NCBI RefSeq assembly: GCF_900142785.1
Contig: NZ_FRCD01000001.1
Coordinates: 186,001 to 250,000, forward strand
Source of the DNA: Chryseobacterium carnipullorum
GTDB taxonomy: Bacteria > Bacteroidota > Bacteroidia > Flavobacteriales > Weeksellaceae
Length of the DNA stretch: 64,000 nt
Direction: 5' to 3'
Below the pieces are notes generated by a model. It was given only the letters and a program-made list of their open reading frames with translations, searched no databases and was not told the DNA's origin. Shown here one piece after another: positions 33,628 to 43,207 of this stretch (within the stretch, counting starts at the first letter, position 1; each line of letters begins with the position of its first letter). The position numbers were made by a program, and so were the translations under genes.

Positions 33628-36303
33628 ATGAAAGGAAAAATTTCTTTATTTCTGATACTTTTTTTTACCGTGCTCACTTTTGCACAAAAAACAGTGTCAG
33701 GGAAAATTACCGATGAAGATGGGTCCGCTATTCCCAGTGCCAGCGTTACTATAGAAGAACCGGGCAAAGATGCTATTTTGGCATATGGGATCACCAACTC
33801 CAAAGGAGAATACAAAGTTACATTCACTTCTTCAGAGGCTAATGTAGACATGAAAGTAAAGGCTTTCAACCAAAAATCTCAAACAAAACAGATCAGCAAC
33901 AGCGATCAGACCATCAGTTTCAAAATGCAGTCTGAAGCGACAGAAATAAAGGAAGTTCAGCTGAAAACAAAGATGATCACTGCAAGAGGGGACACCATTG
34001 CGTATGATCTTAAAGCTTTTGCCAACGCAAGCGACAGAACCCTTGCCGATGTAATGAGAAAAATTCCGGGTATTGAAGTCAATAAAGACGGAACCATTCT
34101 TTACCAGGGTAATGCCATCAATAAATTTTATGTTAACGGGAAAGACCTTATGGAAGGCGGATATGGGACCATCAACAACTCGCTTCCAAAAGATGCCGTA
34201 CAGAAAGTAGAAGTTCTGGAAAACCACCAGCCTGTAAAAATTCTTCAGGATAAAGTACCTTCTGACCAGGCAGCCATCAATATCAAGCTGAAAAATTCAG
34301 TGACAATGACCGGAAGAGGAGAAGTAGGAACCGGCTTTGGAGATCCGTGGCTGTGGAATGTTAAACTGACCCCTATGTTTTTTGGACAAAAAAGCCAGTG
34401 GGTGGTTAACTATAAAACCAACAATGTTGGAGAACAGGTAGAAAATGAAGGAAACATCCTGGCATTTGGAAGTCGATTTGAAGGAAGAAGAATTAATAGT
34501 TCCCAAAACGACTGGCTTAATGTGGAAAATGCCAGTACACCCAATCTTCCGGTAAAAAGATACCTGATGAATAACGTCCATTATCTGTCCGCCAACTATC
34601 TTACCAATATTGATAAAAAGAAAGAGTGGGAGCTTAAGGCCAATGCCAACTATACCAATAATGCCGTTGAAAGACAATCGTACAGCCAGACTGATTATTT
34701 TGAGGGAAGTTCCAATTATACAAACATTCTCAATAATTTTTATACAGATAAAGCAAAAGGTGAACTGATATTCACTAAGAATGCTAAAAAAGGATTCTTT
34801 AAAAATACTACCAGTTTCTCCCAGTTCTGGAATGCAGACAGAGGAATTGTAGACAGAACCGATGTTAAAGATGGCAGCCTGAGACACGCAAACGAAGCAA
34901 CAGAGTCGCCTACCACCTCATTTCAAAACTCATTGAGTACCATTATTCCATGGAAAGAAAAAATGGTCAATTTGCTGTCATTTATAAGTTATCAGACAGA
35001 CAGACAGAATCTGGATGTTTCTCCATCATCTTATTTAGGAATTCCTGGATTTACGCCTGTACCAAGTAATTTCGTTCGTCAGAACCTGAGACTTAAAACC
35101 TTCGAAGCCAACCACTCTGCCAACATCAGTTTTTCCAAAAAAGGTTGGACCCTTACGCCGGAAGTTGGATTTAATTTTAAAACAACAGATTTAGTTTCAG
35201 ATTTATTCAATATCACAACAACAGGAGTATCTCCGAATGCATACAGCAATGATCTTACCTACACAACTGCAACACCTTATGGAAGCTTAGGAGTTAACTA
35301 TAAGAATGAATCCTGGATGTTGTATGCCAACTTGCCTGTAAACTCTAATAATATTAAAGCAGATGACCCGCTGAGGAATGTATCAAAAACAGTAAATAAA
35401 GTTACTTTTGAACCCAATATTTTTGCGCAATATACCTTTGCTTCTTTCTGGAAAGCTTCGGTGAATGCTAATATCAATAATAATTTCGGGGAAATAAATA
35501 CAGCGTATTCAGGATTTCTGATGACTTCGCCAAGTGGAATTAATGCGATGGATATCAATAATCCTATTCCGCAGAATAATAATAAATCTGCAGGCACAAG
35601 ACTGGAATACAGAAATCCACTAAACAATTTATTCTTTAATGTGAATTATAGATTCTCTGATGCTAAAAGAAACCTGATTGCTAATCCTACGATCAATGGA
35701 CCAGGATATAGCATCATGAAATATATAGAACAGGATAATCATGTTTTGAATAATGGATATTCAGCAGAAGTAGGAAAATATTTCCCGAAATTTAAAACAA
35801 ATGCTTCACTTACTTACAGCAATAATACAGCAAAATCTGATGCGTTCTTAAATAATGAATCGTATACCAATAACAACAATAGCCAGTCCTATGGTATTAA
35901 ATTCAATAATAGCTATTTTAGCTGGATGAGCATTGATTATAATGCGAGTATTTCAAGAACCAAGCAGAAAAGTACAGGGAGGGTAAATTCTAGTGCAACC
36001 AGAACAGGATTTACACATAATCTTGGAGCATTCTTCTACCCGGTGGAAAACCATACGATTGGATTCAACTGGGATCAGGTGAATACCAATGCAGTGGGTC
36101 AAAAATACCATAACGGATTCTACGACGTTTCATACCAATTTACATGGTCAAAAAAGAAGATTGATTTTGAGGTTAAATGGATGAATATCGCCAATAAAAA
36201 AGTATTCGAAACCTATGATATCAATACTACGAATATTACCTATACAAGATATCAGCTCCGTCCAAGCCAGGTCATGTTTACCGTAAAATTCAATTTCAAA
36301 TAG
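33628..36303 (+). CDS. Outer-membrane beta-barrel protein, TonB-dependent-receptor-like with CarboxypepD_reg domain
   Basis: An 891-residue outer-membrane protein. A signal peptide (ending FAQK) is followed by a carboxypeptidase-regulatory-like Ig fold (residues 22-105, KTVSGKITDEDGSAIPSASV), a plug-like domain (about 125-225, DVMRKIPGIEVNKDGTILYQ) and a long barrel ending in the aromatic-terminated strand MFTVKFNFK. It belongs to the flavobacterial group often found next to GLPGLI proteins; one such gene lies at 37120. No TonB box or substrate specificity is evident, and no SusD partner is present. The cargo may be a peptide or metal. Confidence 0.85.
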   Translation: MKGKISLFLILFFTVLTFAQKTVSGKITDEDGSAIPSASVTIEEPGKDAILAYGITNSKGEYKVTFTSSEANVDMKVKAFNQKSQTKQISNSDQTISFKMQSEATEIKEVQLKTKMITARGDTIAYDLKAFANASDRTLADVMRKIPGIEVNKDGTILYQGNAINKFYVNGKDLMEGGYGTINNSLPKDAVQKVEVLENHQPVKILQDKVPSDQAAINIKLKNSVTMTGRGEVGTGFGDPWLWNVKLTPMFFGQKSQWVVNYKTNNVGEQVENEGNILAFGSRFEGRRINSSQNDWLNVENASTPNLPVKRYLMNNVHYLSANYLTNIDKKKEWELKANANYTNNAVERQSYSQTDYFEGSSNYTNILNNFYTDKAKGELIFTKNAKKGFFKNTTSFSQFWNADRGIVDRTDVKDGSLRHANEATESPTTSFQNSLSTIIPWKEKMVNLLSFISYQTDRQNLDVSPSSYLGIPGFTPVPSNFVRQNLRLKTFEANHSANISFSKKGWTLTPEVGFNFKTTDLVSDLFNITTTGVSPNAYSNDLTYTTATPYGSLGVNYKNESWMLYANLPVNSNNIKADDPLRNVSKTVNKVTFEPNIFAQYTFASFWKASVNANINNNFGEINTAYSGFLMTSPSGINAMDINNPIPQNNNKSAGTRLEYRNPLNNLFFNVNYRFSDAKRNLIANPTINGPGYSIMKYIEQDNHVLNNGYSAEVGKYFPKFKTNASLTYSNNTAKSDAFLNNESYTNNNNSQSYGIKFNNSYFSWMSIDYNASISRTKQKSTGRVNSSATRTGFTHNLGAFFYPVENHTIGFNWDQVNTNAVGQKYHNGFYDVSYQFTWSKKKIDFEVKWMNIANKKVFETYDINTTNITYTRYQLRPSQVMFTVKFNFK

Positions 36304-36321
36304 AAGTAAAAAGAAATATAA

Positions 36322-36358
36322 AAACAAAAACCAATCTCGCAGAGGTTGGTTTTTGTTT
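36322..36358. terminator. Hairpin terminator downstream of the outer-membrane protein gene
   Basis: A 17-bp arm (AAACAAAAACCAATCTC, 36322-36338) pairs with GAGGTTGGTTTTTGTTT (36342-36358) with one G-U pair and a 3-base loop. T-rich in both directions, it also lies just downstream of the minus-strand DinB gene. Confidence 0.85.
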
Positions 36359-36377
36359 GAGATATATGCTGTTGTTT

Positions 36378-36875
36378 CTAGAAACTCTGATGGTCTGCGG
36401 ATGGACCATAACTTCCGGGAAGAGGAATGTCGTTCAGTCTGTAATACACGCCCAGCTGTGCCCGGTGATGAGTGATCTGGTTCAGAGCATGGCGGATGGA
36501 ACCGTATTTTGTCCATTTTGCCACTTCGTGACCGTTGTTCTTGAGCGCCCAGGTATCATTAAGGTCTTCTTCTTTAGCATTTTCGAGAGCATATTGGGCA
36601 GATTTGAAATTTTCATCCAGCGTATTCAGGAGATCTTGTTTGGTAGACAGATGTTTAGGCTGAAAACCCCCGGTGGCAAAATCCAGTTCTGAAGTTTTCA
36701 GGATGGTGTCCGGCCATCCAAAGATTTCTGAAATATGAGTGGCAAGAGGCATTAGTTTCATGCTTTTCTCATGGGGAGCATAGTCGTTTTTACCTTCAGG
36801 ATAAGCTTCAAAGAACTTTTTCGTCGTCTGGTACTCGGTTTCAAACTCGTCTCTAAATTGTGATAAAGTGTCCAT
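36378..36875 (-). CDS. DinB-family protein
   Basis: A 165-residue four-helix-bundle protein of the DinB/YfiT superfamily. The metal-binding His residues appear in LATHISEIFGW (near residue 47) and in LNQITHHRAQLGVYYRL (near residue 137). DinB-like proteins include thiol transferases that use bacillithiol or mycothiol, and many of unknown role. It is encoded opposite to, and between, the outer-membrane protein and GLPGLI genes. Confidence 0.88.
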   Translation of the reverse strand: MDTLSQFRDEFETEYQTTKKFFEAYPEGKNDYAPHEKSMKLMPLATHISEIFGWPDTILKTSELDFATGGFQPKHLSTKQDLLNTLDENFKSAQYALENAKEEDLNDTWALKNNGHEVAKWTKYGSIRHALNQITHHRAQLGVYYRLNDIPLPGSYGPSADHQSF

Positions 36876-37119
36876 AATATTTTGTTTTTTAAGTACTTAA
36901 AGATAAAGTTTTTGAATCGGAAAATGTTGTAAAGGAATCATAATTTTATAGAAGGATATTGAATAGTTAATAATTTTTAATAAGACCAAAAAGCAATTAG
37001 AATAAATTAGTTTTAGCAAAATATTGTTATTCAGGATTTTACAATGATTACAATAAATTTTTGAAAAAAAACTGTAACATATTTCAACAATTGGTAACTA
37101 ATGAGTAAACATTATTACA

Positions 37120-38037
37120 ATGAAAAAGCTATTTTCTATATTCTTTATCGCACTCTTTGCATTTGCATCGGCACAGGATTCTAAAGAATCAAAAGAAACA
37201 GCCAACCGTTTCTTTTATGAACTGACTTTTAAGCCGAAGAAAGATTCAACGAAGCTGGATAAAGTAGTGACTATTTTAGATATCACAGACAAGAACAGAT
37301 CAATTTACCAGGACTATACAGTGATTGCTCAGGACTCTATTATGAAAATTGAAATGGAGGCCATTCAGAAGTCTGGGATGATGAAAGATCTATCAAAATC
37401 ACTGAAAACACCCAAAATTTCAGCAAGGATATACAAATCATATCCAATCATGAAAGTTCAGTATGTAGATAAAATAGCAAACGGATTTACACCAAGTAAT
37501 ATTGGCTATAGCGAAGATTTGAAATTCAACTGGAATATTCTGAATGACAAACAAAAAATAGGAGAATACAACGCTCAAAAAGCGACTACTGAATTTGGAG
37601 GAAGAAAATGGACAGCATGGTTCAGTACAGATTTACCTTTTCAGGATGGACCCTATAAATTCTTCGGACTTCCAGGCTTGATCGTTAAAATTGAAGACGA
37701 TCAGAAAAATTACTCTTGGGTTTTACAGGGAAACAAGAAAGTTAAAGACTATACAGAATACTCTTACATTGAAAACCTGATGCAGGCAAAAGGTGGAAAA
37801 GTAAATGAATTAACAAGAGAAAAGTTTGAAAAAACATTCAGTGATTTCAAAAAAGATCCTTTTGCATCGATAAGACCTATGATGACACAGGAAATGATGT
37901 CTAAGCCAATTCCCGGAATGGATGGTACGGTTGGAGATATGGTGAAGAAACAGGAAAAGCAGTATAAAGACTTCTACAATGCGAACGACAATCCAATAGA
38001 AATTTCTTCTCAAACTCCTGAGAAAAAGAAAAAATAA
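37120..38037 (+). CDS. GLPGLI family protein
   Basis: A 305-residue exported protein. The signal peptide ends in FASAQ, and the namesake motif reads FFGLPGLIVKIED near residue 190, preceded by WTAWFSTDLPFQDGPYKF. GLPGLI proteins are common in Bacteroidota, periplasmic or surface-located, and frequently encoded beside TonB-receptor-like proteins such as the one at 33628; a joint role in peptide or metal handling is suspected but not shown. The C-terminus holds many Met and Lys, which might bind metal. Confidence 0.9.
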   Translation: MKKLFSIFFIALFAFASAQDSKESKETANRFFYELTFKPKKDSTKLDKVVTILDITDKNRSIYQDYTVIAQDSIMKIEMEAIQKSGMMKDLSKSLKTPKISARIYKSYPIMKVQYVDKIANGFTPSNIGYSEDLKFNWNILNDKQKIGEYNAQKATTEFGGRKWTAWFSTDLPFQDGPYKFFGLPGLIVKIEDDQKNYSWVLQGNKKVKDYTEYSYIENLMQAKGGKVNELTREKFEKTFSDFKKDPFASIRPMMTQEMMSKPIPGMDGTVGDMVKKQEKQYKDFYNANDNPIEISSQTPEKKKK

Positions 38038-38066
38038 ACATTCATATCAACTAAATTATATTTTTG

Positions 38067-38102
38067 AATCAACCCAGGTACAGCAATGTATTTGGGTTGA
38101 TT
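38067..38102 (+). terminator. Hairpin terminator of the GLPGLI gene
   Basis: AATCAACCCA (38067-38076) pairs with TGGGTTGATT (38093-38102) around a 16-base loop; T-rich sequence follows. A -7 box TATATTTG for feoA lies beyond it at 38144-38151, 30 bases before the feoA ATG. Confidence 0.7.
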
Positions 38103-38180
38103 TCTTTCATACCTGTTGTTATTTAGATTAAATTTAAATAGCGTATATTTGCCCGTACAAAAAAGCAGGTTTTGAAAGAG

Positions 38181-38426
38181 ATGGACTTACATAAATTAAG
38201 CGGATTCCCTAAGAACAAAATGGGGAAGATTTTGGGTTATGACAATGATCACCTTAAAATGCCTAACAAGATCATAGAAATGGGACTTCTGCCGGAAACC
38301 ATTTTCAGGATATTGTATCAGGCACCGTTCAATGGTCCGATGTATGTGGAATTTGGAGAAGAAAAAAGCCGCATCGCTCTAAGGGAAGAAGAGGGAAATT
38401 ATATCATTGTTGAAGAATTGAATTAA
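38181..38426 (+). CDS. feoA: FeoA-family ferrous iron transport accessory protein
   Basis: An 81-residue SH3-like FeoA. MDLHKLSGFPKNKMGKILGYDNDHL leads into KIIEMGLLPETIFRILYQAPFNGPMYVEF, the family pattern. FeoA is a small cytoplasmic partner of the FeoB iron permease. An in-frame TTG at 38172 exists, but the ATG at 38181 fits the family start. It shares one base with the feoB start codon (TAATG). Confidence 0.93.
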   Translation: MDLHKLSGFPKNKMGKILGYDNDHLKMPNKIIEMGLLPETIFRILYQAPFNGPMYVEFGEEKSRIALREEEGNYIIVEELN

Positions 38427-40459
38427 TGCAGGAAAATAAGAAAAAACAGGTCCTTTTAGTCGGGAATCCTAATGTAGGAAAGTCTACGGTTTTCAATGCA
38501 CTGTGCAATAAAAAGCAGAAGACCGGAAATTACGCCGGAGTTACCGTAGCAAGCCATTCTGGAAATTACACCTATAAAAATGAAGAAGTGGAGGTCATTG
38601 ACCTGCCGGGTTCATACAGTGTATATCCCAGTTCGGAAGATGAAGCTATTTTTTCCAAATTTCTTATTGAAGAGCAAAAAAATTATGCTGGAGTCGTTTA
38701 TATTCTTGAAGCATTAAGTCTGAAAAGAGGGCTGCTTTTGTTTCAGCAGATACAGGATCTTGGTATTCCTATGATTTTGGTGGTCAACCAGATTGACCAG
38801 GCAGAAAGAAGAGGAATTACCATTGATATCCGGAAGTTTTCTGATGCTTTGGGCATTAAAATTATTCAAACCAACGCTAAAGAGCAGTTGGGAATAGACG
38901 AAATCAGAGAGGCTGTTCTGAACAATGGTTTTGTAAAAACCGACAAGACCTCTTTCGAAATACCCAACGAACATAAAGATTTTATCCATAAACTGGCTGC
39001 CCACAAAGGCATCGAAAATGAATATAAAGCCTGGATGAGCCTTTCTTTAGGCTCAGATGTGGTAAAAATAGCTTCAATAAAAGACATGATGAATGAGCCT
39101 GACTCCAAAAGTCTGGTTCCGAAAAGACTTCAGGTTCAGGAAACAGTAAGAAGATATCAGAATGTTGACAAAATATTAGCAGATGTTATCTCTAAAAAAG
39201 CTCAGTTTAAAGAACTTCTGACAGAAAAATTAGATAAGGTACTGGTTCATAAAGTCTGGGGCTACGTCGTTTTTATGATGATTCTGTTGGTTATTTTCCA
39301 AAGTGTTTTCTTCCTGGCCGAATATCCGATGAACTGGATTGATGATTTTTTCTCATGGCTGGCTGCATTTACCGGAGAACATCTTCCGGAAGGACCTATC
39401 AATTCATTGATTTCAAACGGTATTGTTCCCGGAATTGGAGGAATTGTAGTCTTTGCACCGCAGATTGGGATCTTATTATATTTCTTATATTTATTAGAAG
39501 ATTCAGGGTATATGGCAAGGGTCGTATTCCTGATGGACAGACTGCTGCGTCCCTTTGGACTGAACGGGAAAAGTATTGTCCCGCTGGTATCCGGGACAGC
39601 CTGTGCTATTCCTGCTGTAATTTCCACTAGGAATATTGAGAACGTAAGAGAGAGATTGTTAACTATATTAGTGACACCTTTTATGACGTGTTCTGCAAGA
39701 CTTCCGGTGTACAGTATCATTATCGGCTTAATTATTTCTGAAGGATCATTCCTTGGAATTAAATATAAAGCACTGGTGCTGATGGGAATGTACCTTTTAG
39801 GGTTCCTTGTAGCCCTGTTTTCAGCTGCGATTCTTAAAAGATTTATCAAAAATGAAGGCAAGACCTATCTTGTAATGGACCTTCCTGCTTATAAAAAACC
39901 ACTTTTCGGATACGACCTTAAAATGGTTTTAGGTAAAGTATGGGAGTTCGTAACAGGAGCTGGTAAGATCATTTTTATAGTAAGTATCATCATCTGGTTC
40001 TTAAGTTATTTCGGACCAAAACAAAAGCCAGAGCAGTTTGTGGCAACGAATGTTGAACTTGATCACTCTTATCTGGCAAAAATGGGTAAAGGAATCGAAC
40101 CTCTTATCGAGCCCCTTGGCTACGACTGGAAAATGGGAGTAGGAATTTTGACCAGTTTTGTGGCGAGAGAAGTTTTCGTAGGAACCATGTCTACCCTGTA
40201 TAGTTTGGAAGATGATGCTCCCGAAGTAAAAGTGATTGATAAAATGAGAAGAGATGTAAAACCTGACGGAAGTAAAGTGTTCAGCTTTGCCACAGGTATT
40301 TCCGTACTCTTATTCTATGCATTTGCAATGCAGTGTGTTTCTACACTTGCAGTAGTCTACAGAGAAACCAAAAGCTGGAAATGGACCGGCTTTCAGGTAG
40401 CGATGATGACCGGTTTGGCATATTTTGTGTCGTTGATAGCTTATCAGATTTTAAAATAA
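38426..40459 (+). CDS. feoB: Ferrous iron permease FeoB
   Basis: 677 residues. The N-terminal G domain shows GNPNVGKST (G1, residues 12-20), TGNYAGVTV (G2), DLPGSYS (G3) and NQID (G4), followed by the GDI-like helical spacer (about 165-270) and the membrane core with Gate motifs GIGGIVVFAPQIGIL and GTACAIPAV near residues 330-400. FeoB imports Fe(II) across the inner membrane with nucleotide hydrolysis. The gene is tightly packed between feoA and the small Cys-rich gene. No Fur box was recognised. Confidence 0.96.
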   Translation: MQENKKKQVLLVGNPNVGKSTVFNALCNKKQKTGNYAGVTVASHSGNYTYKNEEVEVIDLPGSYSVYPSSEDEAIFSKFLIEEQKNYAGVVYILEALSLKRGLLLFQQIQDLGIPMILVVNQIDQAERRGITIDIRKFSDALGIKIIQTNAKEQLGIDEIREAVLNNGFVKTDKTSFEIPNEHKDFIHKLAAHKGIENEYKAWMSLSLGSDVVKIASIKDMMNEPDSKSLVPKRLQVQETVRRYQNVDKILADVISKKAQFKELLTEKLDKVLVHKVWGYVVFMMILLVIFQSVFFLAEYPMNWIDDFFSWLAAFTGEHLPEGPINSLISNGIVPGIGGIVVFAPQIGILLYFLYLLEDSGYMARVVFLMDRLLRPFGLNGKSIVPLVSGTACAIPAVISTRNIENVRERLLTILVTPFMTCSARLPVYSIIIGLIISEGSFLGIKYKALVLMGMYLLGFLVALFSAAILKRFIKNEGKTYLVMDLPAYKKPLFGYDLKMVLGKVWEFVTGAGKIIFIVSIIIWFLSYFGPKQKPEQFVATNVELDHSYLAKMGKGIEPLIEPLGYDWKMGVGILTSFVAREVFVGTMSTLYSLEDDAPEVKVIDKMRRDVKPDGSKVFSFATGISVLLFYAFAMQCVSTLAVVYRETKSWKWTGFQVAMMTGLAYFVSLIAYQILK

Positions 40460-40611
40460 TGGAAACTTCATTACTATTTCAGTATGTTATTATTGCACTG
40501 ATCGTTGCATTTGCCTGTTACTCTTTATTTAAAGTACTCAGAAAGAATTTTGCGCCGAAAAAATTCAGCTCTAAAAGAAGCGGTTGTGATAAAGACTGCG
40601 GATGCTCATGA
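40459..40611 (+). CDS. FeoB-associated Cys-rich membrane protein
   Basis: A 50-residue protein with one N-terminal transmembrane helix (LLFQYVIIALIVAFACYSLF) and a short cytoplasmic tail ending SGCDKDCGCS. It starts on the last base of the feoB stop codon. Such small Cys-tailed proteins accompany feoB in many bacteria and functionally recall FeoC; the three terminal Cys probably bind iron or another metal. It was placed by its start codon and context. Confidence 0.85.
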   Translation: METSLLFQYVIIALIVAFACYSLFKVLRKNFAPKKFSSKRSGCDKDCGCS

Positions 40612-40679
40612 TGCTGTTTTAAGTTCATAATTGAAAAAATTGTAGTAATTTCATTTTCTGAAACTAAAACCATTTCGAT

Positions 40680-41708
40680 TTGAGCCCGAAATCATTAGCT
40701 GTCTTTATATTTTCTATGGTAACAATTCTGGCTAAAGCCCAGATCGATACGACCAAAATCAAGTCTTATGCAGATCAGGTTATGGTCCGTGTAAACTTTG
40801 ATACCAATATTGAAAATTATGTGTACACAGAAGGCCCTGAAGATAAACCATTAGAAACCATCCTTTCGATTAACAATAAAACTAGAGCTTCCTTTTCTAT
40901 TGACTATAGAATTATAAGTGCCACAGTGTCGTTTACGCCCAGTTTTCTTCCGGGAAACAATGATGACGAACTGAAAGGCAACAGCGCCTATGCAGACCTA
41001 AGATTTCGTTTTTTCCCCAAAAGATTTATTCAGACCGTTTATTACAAAAATGTAAAAGGATTTTACATTGAAAACATGAAGGACCTGGATCCCGACTGGA
41101 GAGAAGGAAAAGACCCGTATCTTCAGTTTCCGGATTTGAGGATTCAAAGTTTTGGAGGATCTACGGCCTATGTCATGAAGAAAGATTTTTCCCTGAAAAG
41201 TATCTATACGCAAGGAGAATGGCAAAAAGAAAGCCGAGGGAGCTGGGTTCCTTTTTTAGATTATGATCTTTCGGTATTCAGAGATATTTTAAACGGACAG
41301 AAAAGTAAAGAAACCCAATATAGTTTCGGAGGCAATATGGGGTATTTTTACAATTGGGTGCTTGGGTCTAAAAAAAGGGTAAACATTGCTCCCAATGTGT
41401 CACTGGGGTTTGGCGGAATGTTTTCGAGCAGCTGGGATATTCGTAATGACGGTACGAAATTCAACAAAGAAAATACACAATATCTGATCTTTAAGTTTGC
41501 CACAGGTCTTCATATAGGATATAATACAGACCGGTTTATTTTCGGAGGAAAATTTAATGTCAACGCCTATGCCTATAACGAAAAGGACAATCAAAGTGTA
41601 CAAAATAATAATTTATACGGACTGCTTTACATAGGCTACCGTTTTCCTCCTCCAAAGGTAATACAGAGGAACTATGACAAGATCCAGAAAAAGATCCCTA
41701 TTTTATAA
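40680..41708 (+). CDS. DUF4421 family exported protein
   Basis: A 342-residue predicted outer-membrane beta-barrel protein. I use the TTG at 40680 because it gives a full signal peptide (MSPKSLAVFIFSMVTILAKAQ); the next ATG at 40716 would cut into it. FRFFPKRFIQTVYYKNVKGFYI, with DPDWREGKDPYLQFPDLRIQ and repeated amphipathic strands, matches DUF4421. The C-terminus GYRFPPPKVIQRNYDKIQKK is typical of the family. Function unknown. It begins 68 bases after the feo genes and may be separate. Confidence 0.8.
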   Translation: MSPKSLAVFIFSMVTILAKAQIDTTKIKSYADQVMVRVNFDTNIENYVYTEGPEDKPLETILSINNKTRASFSIDYRIISATVSFTPSFLPGNNDDELKGNSAYADLRFRFFPKRFIQTVYYKNVKGFYIENMKDLDPDWREGKDPYLQFPDLRIQSFGGSTAYVMKKDFSLKSIYTQGEWQKESRGSWVPFLDYDLSVFRDILNGQKSKETQYSFGGNMGYFYNWVLGSKKRVNIAPNVSLGFGGMFSSSWDIRNDGTKFNKENTQYLIFKFATGLHIGYNTDRFIFGGKFNVNAYAYNEKDNQSVQNNNLYGLLYIGYRFPPPKVIQRNYDKIQKKIPIL

Positions 41709-41771
41709 CTTACAGGTCTTTTAAGTATCTTTGCTCAGATTAAAAAACAACTTAAAAAAAATAAAAACAGA

Positions 41772-43154
41772 ATGTCGTTAATAAAATCTATTTCAGGGAT
41801 CCGAGGGACAATCGGCGGAAAAGTAAATGATAACCTGACTCCTCTGGATGTGGTGAAATTTGCTTCCGCATTCGGAACCTGGCTTCAGAATACACAGAAT
41901 AAAAAAGAATTAACCCTTGTCATAGGAAGAGATGCCAGAATTTCTGGCGAAATGGTTTCTTCCCTGGTGACGGCTACCCTTCAGGGGTTGGGAATTAATG
42001 TCGTAGACTTAGGACTTTCCACAACACCTACCGTAGAAATCATGGTTCCCGAACTTAATGCAGACGGAGGAATTATCCTTACCGCATCACACAACCCAAA
42101 ACAGTGGAACGCGCTTAAGCTATTGAATGGCAAAGGAGAGTTCATCAGCGGAGAAGACGGGGCAAAAGTACTGGCTCTGGCTGAAAGTGAAGATTTCAAC
42201 TACGCTGAAGTAGATGATCTTGGAAAATATGAAACAAGAGATGATGCTTTTGATATTCATATCCAGCAAATCCTTGACCTGCCAATGGTAGACGTTGAAG
42301 CCATTAAAGAGAAAAAATTCAAAATTGTTCTTGATGCCGTCAACTCTACAGGAGGAATCGCTATTCCGATGCTGTTGGATAAACTTGGTTGCGAGACCGT
42401 AAAATTATACTGCGAACCGAACGGACAGTTCCCGCACAATCCTGAACCTTTGAAAGAACATTTGGGAGATATCTGTGAGCTGGTAAAAAAAGAAAATGCT
42501 GATCTTGGAATCGTTGTAGATCCGGACGTAGACAGGCTGGCTTTGATTGATGAAAAAGGGGAAATGTTCGGGGAAGAATATACATTGGTTGCTGTTGCAG
42601 ATTATTTATTGAAGCATAAAAAAGGAGCCGCAATCTCTAATCTTTCTTCAAGCCGTGCTTTGAGGGATGTTGCCAATAGCCACGGTTCTGAATACTTTGC
42701 AAGTGCTGTAGGGGAAGTGAATGTAGTGAATTTAATGAAAGAGAAAAATGCAGTGATCGGAGGAGAAGGAAACGGAGGAATTATCTATCCGGATCTGCAC
42801 TACGGAAGAGACTCTTTAGTGGGTGCTGCTTTGTTTTTAACCCATCTGGCAAAAGAAAACAAAACCGTTTCCGAATTAAGAGCAGGTTATCCAAGCTACT
42901 TTATGGGAAAAAAGAAAATAGAGCTGACTCCGGAAATCAATGTAGATGAAATTTTATCCAAAATGGAAAAAGAATACCAGAACGAGCAGGTTTCTACCAT
43001 TGATGGGGTGAAGATCGACTTTGAAAATAACTGGGTGCACCTTAGAAAATCCAATACAGAACCCATTATCAGAATCTATACAGAGGCTTATACACAAGAA
43101 GAAGCCGATAAACTCGGAGACGATATCATCGCTAAAATTAAAAGTTTAATTTAA
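41772..43154 (+). CDS. glmM: Phosphoglucosamine mutase (GlmM-type phosphohexomutase)
   Basis: A 460-residue alpha-D-phosphohexomutase. The active-site phosphoserine loop is TASHNP (near residue 102), the metal loop DPDVDRLA (near residue 255), sugar-binding GEGNGG (near residue 332) and phosphate-binding RKSNTEPIIRIYTEA near the C-terminus. It interconverts glucosamine-6- and -1-phosphate for peptidoglycan and LPS precursors; a phosphomannomutase function is the main alternative. A -7 box TATCTTTG lies at 41726-41733. The gene ends before a hairpin terminator. Confidence 0.9.
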   Translation: MSLIKSISGIRGTIGGKVNDNLTPLDVVKFASAFGTWLQNTQNKKELTLVIGRDARISGEMVSSLVTATLQGLGINVVDLGLSTTPTVEIMVPELNADGGIILTASHNPKQWNALKLLNGKGEFISGEDGAKVLALAESEDFNYAEVDDLGKYETRDDAFDIHIQQILDLPMVDVEAIKEKKFKIVLDAVNSTGGIAIPMLLDKLGCETVKLYCEPNGQFPHNPEPLKEHLGDICELVKKENADLGIVVDPDVDRLALIDEKGEMFGEEYTLVAVADYLLKHKKGAAISNLSSSRALRDVANSHGSEYFASAVGEVNVVNLMKEKNAVIGGEGNGGIIYPDLHYGRDSLVGAALFLTHLAKENKTVSELRAGYPSYFMGKKKIELTPEINVDEILSKMEKEYQNEQVSTIDGVKIDFENNWVHLRKSNTEPIIRIYTEAYTQEEADKLGDDIIAKIKSLI

Positions 43155-43162
43155 AATAAAAG

Positions 43163-43190
43163 AAGAACGGAACAGAAATGCTCCGTTCTT
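43163..43190 (+). terminator. Hairpin terminator of glmM
   Basis: AAGAACGGA (43163-43171) pairs with TCCGTTCTT (43182-43190) around a 10-base loop, followed by TTGTTCTTC. It overlaps an in-frame ATG at 43178 of the next gene, which argues for the later start at 43208. Confidence 0.75.
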
Positions 43191-43207
43191 TGTTCTTCTG
43201 CACAAAA

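Noticed and set aside
34297-34887. Long minus-strand frame inside the outer-membrane protein gene
   Set aside because: It is antisense to clear beta-barrel coding sequence and has no recognisable domain.
39262-39861. 199-codon minus-strand frame within feoB
   Set aside because: It mirrors the FeoB membrane core in reverse; no independent evidence.
40612-40679. Fur box between the feo genes and DUF4421
   Set aside because: No palindrome resembling a Fur site could be found here or before feoA.
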